Assembly: GCF_963966145.1 (NCBI RefSeq) | Contig: NC_091048.1 | Span: 5,952,001-6,016,000, forward strand | Reading direction: 5' to 3' | Length of the DNA: 64,000 bases | Source of the DNA: Tenebrio molitor | Taxonomy: Eukaryota > Arthropoda > Insecta > Coleoptera > Tenebrionidae | Shown: one piece after another, positions 48,803 through 60,959 of the stretch | Position numbering within the stretch: position 1 is the first letter of the stretch | How the letters are laid out: the number at the start of each line of letters is the position of its first letter | Translations under genes and position numbers: made by a program | The notes under the pieces: model-generated | What the model saw: only the letters and a program-made list of their open reading frames with translations | Told to the model about the DNA's origin: nothing | Databases searched by the model: none

Positions 48803-49925
48803 TTACAATGCGAAAATTTCCGATAATAATGCGGAATCTGGAAAAGTGCCCCGAATGCTTGCAGCGTTTCCACGTTGAATGGCAAGCGAAATCCTCTCAA
48901 AAAGGAATTTCTTAGATTTTGAATCCCCTGATTCCGCGATAAGTCGGTCTCCGATGACATTAATAAAATCTATTGTTTCTTTGCACCAAGGGCCTAAGGT
49001 TTCAAAGGCTAAACCTTTAAATATGTAGTTTGACGAAATAATTGAACGATATTTGTTATGTTTGCGTTTGCAAGCCATTTCAGCGGCAAAACCTGAGACT
49101 TCAGATGTTTTCAATACGTAACTGTCTGCAAGTGTATCTACGACAGTAACGTCCCAAACCAAAGGTTGACCTTTATTCCACGGTATTAAAGTCATCCCAT
49201 CAGGGCGTTTTCCGTCATCACGAGATAGTCCGTTTGGTTCTAAAGTTGAATTAACATGAATAGAAGTCAAAGACCGGTTGATAATAGAATTAATTTCAGT
49301 GTGTCTTGAAAATCTACCACTGCTTTTGGAACAACTTAGACCGTGAATACCAATTTCATCAACTTTCGCATTGCATTTGCAAATATGAGGTGTACAAAGA
49401 TTACAACCCAATCTTAAACCAATACAAACTTGGAAGGAAGTGTTATCTAAAAGAGTACCAATATTAGGAGAAGGTATTGCATGTAACCAAGATCCTGATT
49501 CTCTGCATTGCAAAGCCTTAAAACGAGCCAAGTCCCTAGATGAATTAAAGATTAAGTCATTGTCAATTATTCTTTTGATATTGATATTATCCCACTTCTT
49601 CTGAAATTGTGGAATTGTTGGTCTTTCGTTCTCATTTTCTACATCCCAGACTGCTAAAGCTTCATCATAATGGTGAATAATAAGCTCATTATCCTTTGAA
49701 TTTAGTAATTGAGAAACAAGCTTTTTAACACCATGAACTGAAGATAGGAAAGCAGGGAGGCAAATATCGGAAATGCGGCGAATTCCCAGTCCACCAAATC
49801 TAATCGGTAAAGTGGACTGACACCATTGTAAATCAGTTAAACGTAAATTAAGTATTTTTTCTAAAGAAGACTTTAAAGAAGAATCAATGGAATTAACGTA
49901 ATTAGAAAATTTCCAAAAAGGAGTT
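48803..49925 (-). pseudogene. RT thumb and PD-(D/E)XK-like endonuclease domain
   Basis: Open throughout from the frameshift to the stop. An early block is LPIRFGGLGIRRISDICLPA. The C-terminal part has CKC ... GIHGLSC (a zinc-knuckle-like C-x-C ... H-x3-C), RH at the following helix, KRPDGMTLIPW and LVWDVTVVDT. CCHC followed by PD and D fits the restriction-like endonuclease of R2/R4/NeSL-type LINEs. The YLDD box is unusual for those clades, so clade assignment is left open. Ends GTFPDSALLSEIFAL. Confidence 0.75.
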
Positions 49926-50586
49926 GTTTTAATAAAAAATTAAATTTTGGTATGAAAAGACAGTTCTTGATTAAGGTATAAGCCACGTGTCTGCTAAGAA
50001 ATTCAGCTTTATTTAAAAGATTTTCAACTGTAATAATAGTTTTTTCGACAGTGTTTTTGAAGCCTTGGTCAAAGATTGGAGAGCCTAAAAGAGATAAACT
50101 TCCTCGGTCACAAATTTTAATACCTGGTGCTAAATTTTGAAATTCCTTTATGACTTTTAAATCTGTGTCTCCAGAACAGTTAAAGATCTCGCATTTGTTA
50201 AAGTTTAATTCAAGACCAATTTTTCTGGATAAATTGATAACTTTCTTAAAGTCGGACAAAACTACTTCTGGGTAATCAGCTAGGGTTCCATCATCTAAAT
50301 ACCAAATATTCAGTTCAGAATTCAAAGACAAAATAATTGGTTGAATGGCAAGACTAAAAATCATAGGACCACAAGGATCTCCTTGTTGAGCTCCAACAGA
50401 AGAAGAAATTAAATGATCACCAAAAAATAAAGTTGAAGGATTCCTATAGCATTGATAAAGATAAGGGTAAAGAAGTGGGGTATGACATTGGACTTCTTTT
50501 AGAATACAATCTCGTTCGACTGAGTTAAATGCGTTTTTGAAATCTAATTTAAGAACAACTTTGCTACGGTTTAGGTCGTTATTCAC
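49925..50586 (-). pseudogene. Reverse transcriptase palm fragment
   Basis: Motif A is KLDFKNAFNSVERD, motif B is VGAQQGDPCGPMIFSLAIQP and motif C is IWYLDDGTLAD. Motif D follows with LELNFNKCEIF. The catalytic aspartates are intact. It begins without an ATG at the element's truncated 5' edge. Near 49930 a frameshift leads to a stop at 49873, while the frame homologous to the rest of the protein continues in the next phase. Confidence 0.85.
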
Positions 50587-50592
50587 AAATAT

Positions 50593-52899
50593 ATATTATA
50601 CTATTATGTATAATATGATTATTGATTAGTGATTACTGTTTCTGTCATAATATTTGGAACTAATTATTATATACTGGTATATGGAGCTATAAGTTTTGTT
50701 GTTTGTTTAAAAATACATTTTGAATAAAGCGCTGGATGTACCTATTAATTGTATTATGACGTTCAATTTTCAAATTTGAAATAACATTTTATACAATACA
50801 AATATTATGAACACTACGTACAATTATTATGAAATAACTTTTTTTATTCTACAGAATGGTAAAAGTTTCTGGCAGTTTTAATTCCACGACAATGTTAGCA
50901 ATGTGATTCCCATTTGACTCAAGACAAACCGAGTACTTGAAGATCACTCGTTTTTAATTAAATTTTAAATGCGCTTTCCTGTTCCCAACATCAGTTCTTT
51001 GTTTCAATTACTCGAGACGAAAACCACTGTATCATGTTGAGTTTCCCAGAGAAAAAAATCACTTCAACGTAACCAGAAAAAAGTCTATTGATTTACCGCA
51101 CATTAAATTTAGATGTTGTTGTGGGTAGACAGAATTTTCCATTATTGTTCGAATCGACGTTTAGTCATAACATAAAGGAACAAGACTGGATCGAAAATAA
51201 TTAATTCTTTTTCTGTGCTTTTGCCGCCTAACCCGCATTTTGGTTTTGATTCACAATTAAATTCACAATTTAAAAAGCTGTTTCCTCTATATGAAAAGTT
51301 CTTTCCACCGATGTGGTGCTGATGCTGATCGTTCAACTGTTTGTGCATTTTTAACAACCAAAATGCATATTGCTGGAAAGCTTGACTTTAATAACTTGAA
51401 ATCTTCTTCACTTTGAAAGTTTGTTAACTAGGCCAGCCCGAATCGATAAGGGGATTTGCATTTTCTTTGAAAGAACCTAGGATTATGAGGGTTGCTGATA
51501 ATCTGCAACAGCTTGATATAGAAACAGTTACATACAATGCCAGATTAACATCTATCGCATTCTGAAAGGAGACGACAATTTTCACCTTATTTATTGAAAA
51601 TAGGCAGCTTTTGGCTACTGTTATCGCCGCAGTTACTGGAGAAAAATGTAGGCCAAGAAATCTATTCAATAATTCCTTAAAACCTGAGGCAACTTTAGTT
51701 ACATTTAAATTTCACAGATAGCTTTTAGCAGCATGTGGGTTTGTAGAGATTTTTTTTTTATAACAAACGATATAAAATAAACTCAAAACGTCAATGTTTA
51801 GTGTAGTTAATAGCAGTATTTGCTAGATGGTTTTTACTACTCGAACAATAACTCTTTCACGACAAAATTCAATTAAATGAGGTAAACTATAATTTATGTG
51901 TTTATTTCCACCTTCTAAGTAAATGACACTTTACAGGTATTTGTGGTAACTAAGTAAATGGGTAATTACAGGCAGAGCCCTGTAATATTTAACAGGCACG
52001 TAGAAGAGACCTGTAAAGACTTTACAAGGCTCATCAAAAAATAAATAATCAAAACTAATTAAATGATTTTTTAAAAAAGTTTATTACAAACACAAACAAA
52101 TGTAACTATCAATTGTTGCAATTACATACGTTAATAATGCATTTTGATCTATTTTCGAAAGTCATTTTCATATCGCGCTCTTGGGATCGAATCAGTAGAG
52201 AGCCGCACTTGCAGCGTTGGTAATTCCGTGGTTATTTTCTTGCATTTCAATAAAATCGCCTTCAAAGTCTTCATCGGGCATTAAAGCCATTCTTTCTTTA
52301 CTTTCTTTTTGCAACAAATTTCACAAAACTTCTGACAGTATTTTTGTTGTTTATCTCAACACCATGACGACGTAGGTATAATTGCCCCACCGCCTTTCAT
52401 TACAAAATTTTTATAAACATAAATAACAATTAAAAAACGAAATTTAAGGGCTGAAGGTGGAAATAAAAGTTTGTATGCACCTCGCTCAGCAATTAATCTT
52501 TACTGGGCTTACTGGCTTATGGAGACTCGTTCCTTACGTCACTCGTCCAACAAGTGCCAAGATTAATTTACTAAGCTCGTCACATAAATAACTATTACAG
52601 GTTTCAAAAGTAAATTTCACTATTTTCAATTTTCTCTAAAAAAATTGGAACAGCATTATTCATTTTTAAACAACGATAAATTTGGAACTTATTTTCCCAG
52701 TCTATTTCTGGTGATGGTTTTTCTGTCTTCTCTGTTTCTCTGCTTCTCTTTTTGTTGCTTAGTTAACAACAACAACAGTTAAATCAAACAAAACAGATTC
52801 ATTCAAATGCAAATACAGTACAGATCCCGGTATAATGGCCAATGGCTCTAAAGACCTAGGTGTTTGTCGTAAAGAGAATCATTGCGTTTCTTCTTATAG
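50593..52899. other. Nothing identified
   Basis: AT-rich with short accidental frames. Around 51890-52600, TTTATTTCCACCTTC recurs inverted (GAAGGTGGAAATAAA at about 52455). This hints at a ~600-bp foldback structure of uncertain limits, with ACCTCGCTCAGC near one side. Confidence 0.35.
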
Positions 52900-53330
52900 A
52901 TCTTTAAACTGACTCTAGAGGCTCGACTAATAAACCGATATTCAATAATTGTTCACCGAAGGGACACCAGATGAAGATGGTGATACCGACCGTTTCATTA
53001 TAATTTTACTTTAAAAATATTTTACCATAAGGGTCATTTTTGTCTCAGTCACCATTCTTGTCACCCCTGCGACTCTCAAAACTGACTAGAATAGCTACAC
53101 CCCATGAGAATGTATTTGCAGCCTTACTGCAAATGGAGCATTTTAGAGTGCAAAGCAGGTAGAAACTCCGTTTACAATGAATGAATATTCATTCCTCATC
53201 TGTACGAAGCGCTCTTAATTATTTCAGATTTAATCGTAATACTTTGGAAAAACAACTACCAATGCCGCTCCCTGCATTTGGTGAATATTATAGTTTTATC
53301 AGTGGGGCCTTCAGAGTCAGTTTAAAGACC
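52900..53330. repeat. Inverted-repeat pair, possible MITE
   Basis: ATCTTTAAACTGACTCTAGA (from about 52901) faces its inverse TCAGAGTCAGTTTAAAGACC (from about 53310). The homology spans about 45 bases with mismatches. The outer boundaries are unclear. Confidence 0.5.
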
Positions 53331-54077
53331 TATACCTGTGCGTACACTGTAATACCAGGTGACTATAAAAGCTTACTACTACTATTTTTGCTCGGTTGGT
53401 GATATTTTTGAAATATTGCTTTGCCAAAGCAAATGTTTAAATTGTGCACAAAGGTCATTTTGACATTTATTAATTATTACTCATTGTCTAAAATAATAAA
53501 CATTTCTAAAAATGATTTTCACTGTTGAACACGACATATCTATTATAACGGCTTACTTACAAAGCAGTTTTACTGATGAATGTAGTCACTGAGAATACTC
53601 ACAATAACCGATATATCATCAGTTTCTTGTTTTCTCTCCTGAAGAAGTGGAACATCGTGTTTGCTCACAGCGTTGTCTATAGTGGCGGTATACCTAGCTA
53701 TAAGTCTAGTGGATGTGCTGCAGTAGTTATAATGTATGTTGTGGAAAATCTTTCTCCAGATGAAGCTTGGATTTCACCTTTCTGGTTGCATTAACTCTCA
53801 AAATTATAGAACGTTGTAAGGGGTGTGGGTCGTTTTGCCGACAACCGATTTGCCGACAGCCATTCTACCGACAGCCTTTTTACCGACAACCCATTTTACC
53901 GACAGGCCGTTTGACCGACAGCCTTTTGACCGACAAAAATTAAGATAGTTTATATGACGAACAATACACTAATGTAGGTAATGATTTGAACTGACTTTTA
54001 AAAATAAGAAAATTAAAATTAGCCAATCACAGAACAAATTAACATAACACAAAACAATAGACACACAAAGTGAATAT

Positions 54078-54732
54078 ACTATCGAATTCATGAAAAACTA
54101 GTACAGCAAAATTTTGTTGGAGTAAATTGGGCTACATGAAAATGTCAAATATAAATATCAACGTCTGTCATTCTGACATTTCGAATTTAGCAATGCTCAA
54201 TCCAACGTTAAACGTATTTAGGTTATCTACTTGACATGTTGGACATTAGTAACATAGTAACCAGTTAAAATAAAGTGCGTATAGTTTGTCTCAATTCTAA
54301 ATTTCCACCACCTGATGAATTAGGTATGTTGGCAAAATAAAAATATTTCTAAATTGGGGATTCTTATAACCAAAGTTGGCAATATAATTATTTTATAAAC
54401 ATGATTTGAAAACATTAAAATTAGTTCATAAGTTTATTTTGCTTTTAGAAATTGATTTTCTACCTACTCATTTGCTGCATTTTAAAAAAGGTCTTCGTTC
54501 TTTTCCATTATTCTAAAATTTTGAGTTGTTAAAACGGAAATTGACAGATAACCTAATAAATACAATCTGACGCATTTTTCACCAAACAGTGTTGCCGGTT
54601 GTATTTCCAATATAGAATGCAGTGTTGGTGGAAATTTAGAAATGAGACAGACTTTAGATATGCTACACTAGAACATTTTTGAAAAGTTGACATAACTACG
54701 ACGTTTTACTTTTTCATGAATTCGATAGTACC
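54078..54732. mobile_element. Nested palindromic element
   Basis: ACTATCGAATTCATGAAAAA at the left is mirrored by TTTTTCATGAATTCGATAGT at the right. A second inner pair is TCAATTCTAAATTTCCACCA opposite GGTGGAAATTTAGAAATGAG. Non-coding. It lies inside 53829-56262. Confidence 0.75.
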
Positions 54733-55249
54733 TACAGGGTATTTATAAATAAAAAAAATATACAGTTGGTTGCAAAAAAAAAACGGGAAATGAAAATTTT
54801 CCTATTATAAATTTGGTTTTATCCATTTGTCAATTAATTGTCTACGTAACAATTCCTATCAAATAATTTTTAAAAATGTTATTTAATTTTGACCCTAATT
54901 CTAACCTATCTCTGGTAAGAAGGTTCCACACTATGAGAAAATTGTAAAAATATATCAATTGTATTCTGACAGTTCCGATTTTTTTGTAACCAACTGTACA
55001 TATTTGACAAATAATTTGAAATATGTATATTTAAACTTATTATTTAATTATGGGTTCCGAATGAAACGTAAATATCAGTCAACTGTCAGAATACTAAATG
55101 TGTTTAACATAGTGTCTTATGGCAGCGTGTTTCAATACAACTTAGTTACAGATATTCATTGTAGCATTCTTTATATATTTTATACAAATTATTTTAATTT
55201 TTGTCGACTGTAATTACACAAGAGGTTTCATTTAGTCGGATAAATATTT

Positions 55250-55803
55250 TTCTCCCTACCGGTTAGAAATGTAGGCTGTGGATACCTCATTTGAGGTGAG
55301 AAAATTCAACTTTCTCGCTAAGGTAAAGAAAGTTAATCATGAAATGTTTATGGTAAAACTGTACCAAAATACAAATGTCAAAAGTGTCAAAAGTGAAATA
55401 AGTTATTGATAAATGAAAGCCAATTCAATGAAGTAAGTTGGTAGGTCAATCATATAATCTGGAAAATAAACAGATAAGCTAGGTAGGTAGATTACTTTAC
55501 CCTGTTTATATCAAATTTTCGAACAAACCTCAAATCTTCAAATGCGATGACAAGTTAATTAAACAAATAACACAGCCTACTATTCTATTCTCAAAATTTT
55601 CGTTTTAATCACGAATATAACCATCTTTTTTGACTTTTTTCAACAAAGTTGTGCCGGTAGGGAAAAAAATTGTATTCAAACCTTGTTAAGAAAGTGTCCT
55701 TGCAGACCTTAGGCACTTACAAACCTCGTCTACGACTCGGTTTATAATCTTTGCCTGCGGTCTGCAAGAAACCACTTTCTTACCTTGGTTTGAAATATAC
55801 TAT
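55250..55803 (-). repeat. 554-bp block, inverted copy of 33403-33956
   Basis: It begins TCTCCCTACCGGTTAGAAAT and ends AACCAAGG ... GAAATATACTAT. It is flanked by an imperfect ~40-bp inverted repeat (55210-55249 and 55950-55985, AGAGGTTTCATTTAGTC opposite GACTAAATGAAACCTCG). It therefore appears to be part of a further TIR element nested in 53829-56262. Confidence 0.9.
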
Positions 55804-55807
55804 TTTG

Positions 55808-55930
55808 CAACGAAAACGTATTGCTTAGCAATTAGACGAGAAAAATTGGCACGATAAAACCACGACGGCCGTAGGCCGGAGTTGATTTCATCGTGCCAAT
55901 TTTTCGAGTCTAATTGTCAAGCAATTAGTT
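55808..55930. repeat. GC-core hairpin module
   Basis: The arm GCTTAGCAATTAGACGAGAA continues into AAATTGGCACGATAAAACC. It faces ATCGTGCCAATTTTTCGAGT and CTAATTGTCAAGC. The core is GACGGCCGTAGGCCGGAG. It lies inside 53829-56262, next to the 554-bp block. Confidence 0.8.
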
Positions 55931-56884
55931 TGAGTTGTAAATAAATATTTTTCCTGACTAAATGAAACCTCGAGTGTAATTCGGCGAGACAATTTAATGA
56001 ATGAGCAATACAATAATTTAATTTTTTTATTTGGTATTAAAGGTATTAGATGCATAGCAACTAAAAATTAAAAGTTACCTGAGTGTTTTTGTCGGATAAA
56101 AATTAGGGCAAACTTTTATCCGCTGTCAAAGTGACAAAATCACAGCGCCTTATGAGATTTTTTATACATGAATTAAATTGTCGGTGATAAGGCTGTCGGT
56201 CAAACGACCTGTCGGTAAAAAGGCTGTCGGTAAAGCGACTGTCGGTAAAAAGGCTGTGACCGATCTGATTAATAATAATTTACAAGAACTGCGATCAACT
56301 GAACATGCGAGGAAAATGTGGAAGCTGAAATGTTGACTAATGTTTTTAACAGTTTAATGAAGTTTTCAATTTTGATTACAGCAAAGTGAACACCAATTCG
56401 ACCATTTTCTTTAATCACTTGCTTTTAATTTAATACATTCAATGACCGCAGTTTCCAAGCCCCCCTTCTAAGCACGTACGCCTGTCTCTTTTGTCAATTG
56501 TTAATTGTTATCAGAATGACCAACACTGCCACTACCAATAAATTGTATTGGAATTATAACGTGAATGCATATTTTAGACACAGAAACAATATCTCAAATT
56601 AAATTTATCCTTTCAGCTCGCAAATTGGTAGAGCACTTAATTCTCTCTCTCTTTCTTACCTCTCAATTTTTCTGATTTTCAAAAATTAGAATAGTTTAAC
56701 TACATCTTAGGCTCTACTTCTAGGTCTAACTACTTTACCATCTCTACAAATACCAGCAGTAGCTTCACTTGAAACGTTTTAAAACATTTCACTCATCATT
56801 ATCAAACACCTGTGCGCGTTGTTTTTTTCAAAAGACCGTGAAATTTTGATAAATGAAAGCAAATGTCGCTGCTGTTTAAATTTA

Positions 56885-57222
56885 TACAAGGTGATTCACG
56901 AGTATTAATGAACTTTGACAAATATGTAATGTCGGGCATGTTGACCATGTTGTATAAAATTAAAATACAGGGTATTTCACGAGTAATAATGAGCCCGGCG
57001 GAATAGAAAATGCAGTCCACAATACATCAGAAGGAAAAGATGGATATTTATCGCCTTCATGTCCAGGTTTACGTTACAATGTATTGTGGGTTGCATTTTC
57101 TATTCCGCTGGGCTCATTATCACTCTGTATATATTTTTTTAATCCACATTAGGTGCAAATGTAATGTTGGTTGCATCACAAATTTCGTTAGGCTCATTAT
57201 TACTGGTGAATCACCCTGTATA
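56885..57222. mobile_element. TIR element TACAAGGTGATTCACGAGTA, outer
   Basis: The left end TACAAGGTGATTCACGAGTA is mirrored by TGGTGAATCACCCTGTATA. Near the right end it contains GGTTGCATCACAAATTTCGT and GGCTCATTATTACT, which recur as a lone fragment at about 18870-18916. A second element sits inside it. Confidence 0.75.
56966..57131. mobile_element. Nested TIR element, inner
   Basis: TACAGGGTATTTCACGAGTA and AATGAGCCCGGCGGAATAGA on the left are mirrored by TCTATTCCGCTGGGCTCATT and CACTCTGTATA on the right. The arms are about 55 bases and the loop is short. It is related in terminal sequence to the outer element. Confidence 0.75.
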
Positions 57223-57844
57223 TCATGTAAATTACTTTTTTTCTTAAATCTACCAAACAATTCTCATTGCTTCTTTTGTCTGACAATTAGTTTTTAATGA
57301 TTTATTCAAACTACTAACAGTTTCTCTATTCATCCCTAAAACCATCAGGTTTCCAGATCACCGTGGCACTATTATGGGAATAGTACTTTCGACTACTTTC
57401 AACATCTTAAACGTAAACAGTTTAATTAAATTTAGTCATTTTAATCTTTGTGTCCTTTTAATTTAATTATTCTATGGCTTGCTTTAACGCTTATCTGACG
57501 TTACTTTATATCTCCCTGACAATAGTTCAAAGATGCAAATTGTATTGTGTTTGCAAACAAAATGTGTGCCGGAAAATGATTAAACGCGACAGTCATATCA
57601 TTAAAACGTGGTATATCCGGGATCATTTCAAAATAATCGTTTGAGCGAAATGTTGTAAAACGAATTATCGTAAAGAGTATATGTTTGTATTTCCTTTGAA
57701 ACATTATTAATTCTAAATGTTTTGAAATTCCACATAAATACAAAAATAAAACATTTAAAACATTCTACATCAAGAATGTTGTCCTATTAGGACCAGCGAT
57801 GTTAAAGAGAGTTTTTTAAGACTTTGCCCAAAGGAACACGAAAA

Positions 57845-57975
57845 ATGTTATTCAATATTCGTGCGCTGTCAGTTTTCAGGTATTCGGGCTATTTTTCATC
57901 ACTCGGCTAACGCCTCGTGCTTAAAATTTCGACCTCATACCTGAAAAATTATCTGACAGCGCTACTCATATGAAA
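57845..57975. repeat. GC-core hairpin module
   Basis: The arm GCGCTGTCAGTTTTCAGGTA faces TACCTGAAAAATTATCTGAC with AGCGC after it. The core is ACTCGGCTAACGCCTCGTG. Confidence 0.75.
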
Positions 57976-58172
57976 ATTACTATGTCCTGTTTAAGCTATT
58001 GTTAAAAATATGAGCAATAATTTTATATATCATAAGCTGCTAATTTTTGTGCGTTTTGTACTAACTTAATTTATAAAGATTTTTATTCTTTCGGAAATGT
58101 AATGGCGACAAATATTACAAAAAGGAAAATACATCGGGAAATTACGCAAAATGAAACCGAAATAAAAAAATG

Positions 58173-58494
58173 TATACAGGGTGTCTCAGCTAAGACTTTC
58201 GAGCCTAATATCTCGATTATTTTCCAACAAATTTTTGCGAAATTTAAAATGCAGATATTTTAGACGGTGAAGAGTAAAACCCCATTAATGCAACAACCCA
58301 AGTCTTAAAAACGTAATTTTAAATGTCTTTTTAAAATGTTGAATCACTTAATACATTTTTTAACTTGAGGTGATTCTATTATTACTAATTGAACCTTTAC
58401 CGTCTAAAATATCTGTATTTTAAATTTCATAAAAACCCGTTGGCAAATAACCAAGATATTAGGCTCGAAAGTCTTAGCTGAGACACCCTGTATA
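58173..58494. mobile_element. TIR element (TATACAGGGTGTCTC), short copy
   Basis: TATACAGGGTGTCTCAGCTA at the left is mirrored by AGACACCCTGTATA at the right, with about 100 bases of further arm homology (GACTTTCGAGCCTAATATCT). It is 322 bp, non-coding, with TA at both edges. It is the internally deleted relative of 21285-22136. Confidence 0.9.
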
Positions 58495-60959
58495 TAGCTT
58501 TATAGAAAAATTGTTTCTTTAACCAAGTTTTCAGTCTGATTAATATTACTCTGTAAGTACTTAATGTACTTAATGTTTTTTTTATTATGCATTGTGGTGC
58601 CTTTTTGTATTCGTTACTGTCATAGCATCATAAATAATAATATTGCCGTATGGCTCTGAAACTAAAATTGTTCGTACGTATTGCTGAATTTTGCATTGCA
58701 GGTGTTGCTAAAAAAATTTGTGAGTGCTAGAGAAAAGTCTCTCGACTTTCCATCTCGGAATATGTTTAAATTATTGTGACAGTTGTTGAGGAGAATTTTG
58801 CAGATCCCTGACCCATGAAATTCAACCTCCTGAATTTGTAGCTGCAAGGCCAGAACTCTTTGTTAAATTTAAATTTAGTTTAGAATAGAAAATTAATGTG
58901 ATTGCTGACGTCATCTTAAAAAATTGGGGGAATTGTGTTTGCGTTCAATTATTGCATCTTCAGCAATTGCCTCCTTCAGTTCCTGTTCCTGCTTCCTTAC
59001 ATCATATCACAGTAAGTGATATTATTATTAGCTCTAACTAAATAATTAGTGGACGTGCAAGGGTTAGATGACATAATGTGTAACAAGACGTTGTAAACTT
59101 AGTAATCCTTTGTCCAAAGTTGAGTATACTTCCAGACCTGCCAGAAATTGTTCAACTAAAGGTCCAACTTCAGTTCACTTCACAATAACTAGTTCTCGAA
59201 ATCTACCCATTTAAGAAATTCCCGTCCTAATCTCGTCGGATGGGACTTGATAACTTCCACTTTTGGATAAAGATGCAACATTCGCAATTACTTGCTCGGC
59301 GAGATTGCTGAAATTTTACAAACTTTTAAACTTGCACACTTTTAAATTTTTATTTCGTTCCGATTTCCACCCGAGTCGAAATTAGCGCCGCTCTGTTTAG
59401 CAAACTAAAAGAAACGCTGAATTTATCTCTGGACCGCACGAACAACCGTCCAATGAAAGTATTTTCATGAATTATTAGACGCGATTTCCTTCGCTAAAGA
59501 GCTTTCGGCGGTCTAATTGGGTAAACAACAGGAATCGCGCCGATTATGACCGCATTGTTTTCTTTAATAATTATGTAATAATAAATATTTATGAGACCTA
59601 AATATATTAAATTTTAATATGGTACGCGTTGTTTTAGGAAGTCTCCCGTCGAGGATCCTCTTGAAAATTTGCTGATCGTGAGCCCCGACCATATCTATAT
59701 GCAAATGTCACACAATACATTTATAATGTCACATTATTTGGCAATCTACATAAATTTTTCTTTTCTACAGGAAAATAACATAATGCCACAATAATTTTAC
59801 AGACTTTGCATGCACCGTAGCTTTAAAGTGGTATTTACGGTGCGGAGAATATGTAGCCCTCTCAAATAAATTCACCTTGTTTTCAGAACTTTATTACAAC
59901 AACCGTCCAACAGTTATCTGCCAGAAAATTTACGAAATGCCAATGTATAAGAACGTGTAAATTTTAAACCCTCAATGAAGATGATAACATTGTGGTAGAG
60001 CCAAATTTATAAACTGAGTTTGCATAAATTGCTACATAAATTTGTTTGAGGGGAATATTTATATGACCTAAACTCATACAGCATCCTGAAACCAAAAATT
60101 ATGCCAGTTCATTTAAACATTTTCCCCCATATTTCTTGAGTTCTCCTCTAAAAATGTAAGTTCATCCTCAAAAGAGGCGTTGAAGAGTCGATTGTGAACA
60201 TCACGAGCATACAGTCTTTTACCAAAGAGTGCGGACCAATGACCGAGCGTGGGTGGAGTTTAATAATGGCGCCAATTTCAAAAAAATCAAATGTCGGGTA
60301 TATAAAAACATGAGCACCTGTGTTATCAGTTATCACTGACTGAATAATGTCTTTATCGTAGAAGTATTTTACTAATTTTTCTTCTCTTTCTTTGATGTGA
60401 CGCCCTATATGTAAAAACAATTTGTCAGTATTTAAAAAGCCGAATCGAGAAAATTTATTCTCTGCCTAATAGGTTTAACCAAAAGTCATCTAATTGTTCA
60501 ATTTCTTTATTGTATTCTCTTATTCCTCGACTTCTAAACGGCGCGCCTCGTCTTAATGGAAACACAAGCCAGTGGATCTCAAATCTCTGAGTTTTGATCG
60601 GATTGTGGGCTTTATTTCGCTATAAATTGTCATCGTATTTACCATTAAGGCTGCTTTACTCAATTAGAAGATCAATGACAAGCAAACCCTTCGCTACCCA
60701 CAAATTCCAGGGAACGAAAGATTTGCATTTCACGGATCTATATTTAACTCATTCAATTGTATTCTGCGGCAGGCATTGTAAACTCAGACGTAAAAAATTA
60801 AATATTGAAAAAATCCTTGAATATTGTAACTGGATTAATATGTAATTCCCAATGGAACGTACGTATTAATACTAGGTATGCAAAATGAGGAACTTGATCT
60901 GTTCTATATGCAACATTTAAATAACAAAACCTATTAATAATAATAATTTATTTGCGTTA
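58495..60959. other. Nothing identified
   Basis: One minus-strand frame at 60148-60420 (contains IIKLHPRSVIGPHSLVKDCM) looks somewhat protein-like but is not recognised. The rest is AT-rich spacer. Confidence 0.45.

Larger units (their letters stand above)
48780..50592 (-). mobile_element. 5'-truncated LINE-like retroelement with RT and restriction-like endonuclease
   Basis: On the minus strand it runs from inside the reverse transcriptase (50586) to the stop codon at 48803-48805 and a short AT-rich 3' tail. Everything upstream of the RT palm is missing, consistent with 5' truncation during target-primed reverse transcription. Only one frameshift separates the RT part from the C-terminal part. 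A shorter copy of the same 3' end lies at 13564-13752. Confidence 0.85.
53829..56262. mobile_element. Element with inverted ends made of tandem CCGACAGCCTTTTTA motifs
   Basis: The left end (53829-53940) has seven copies of a ~15-18 bp unit containing TACCGACAGCCTTTT. The right end (56185-56262) has five inverse copies (CTGTCGGTAAAAAGG). The interior carries at least three nested structures: a ~660-bp palindromic element (54078-54732), the 554-bp block and a GC-core hairpin (55808-55930). No transposase is visible. The design parallels 35433-36160, though the motif differs. Confidence 0.75.
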
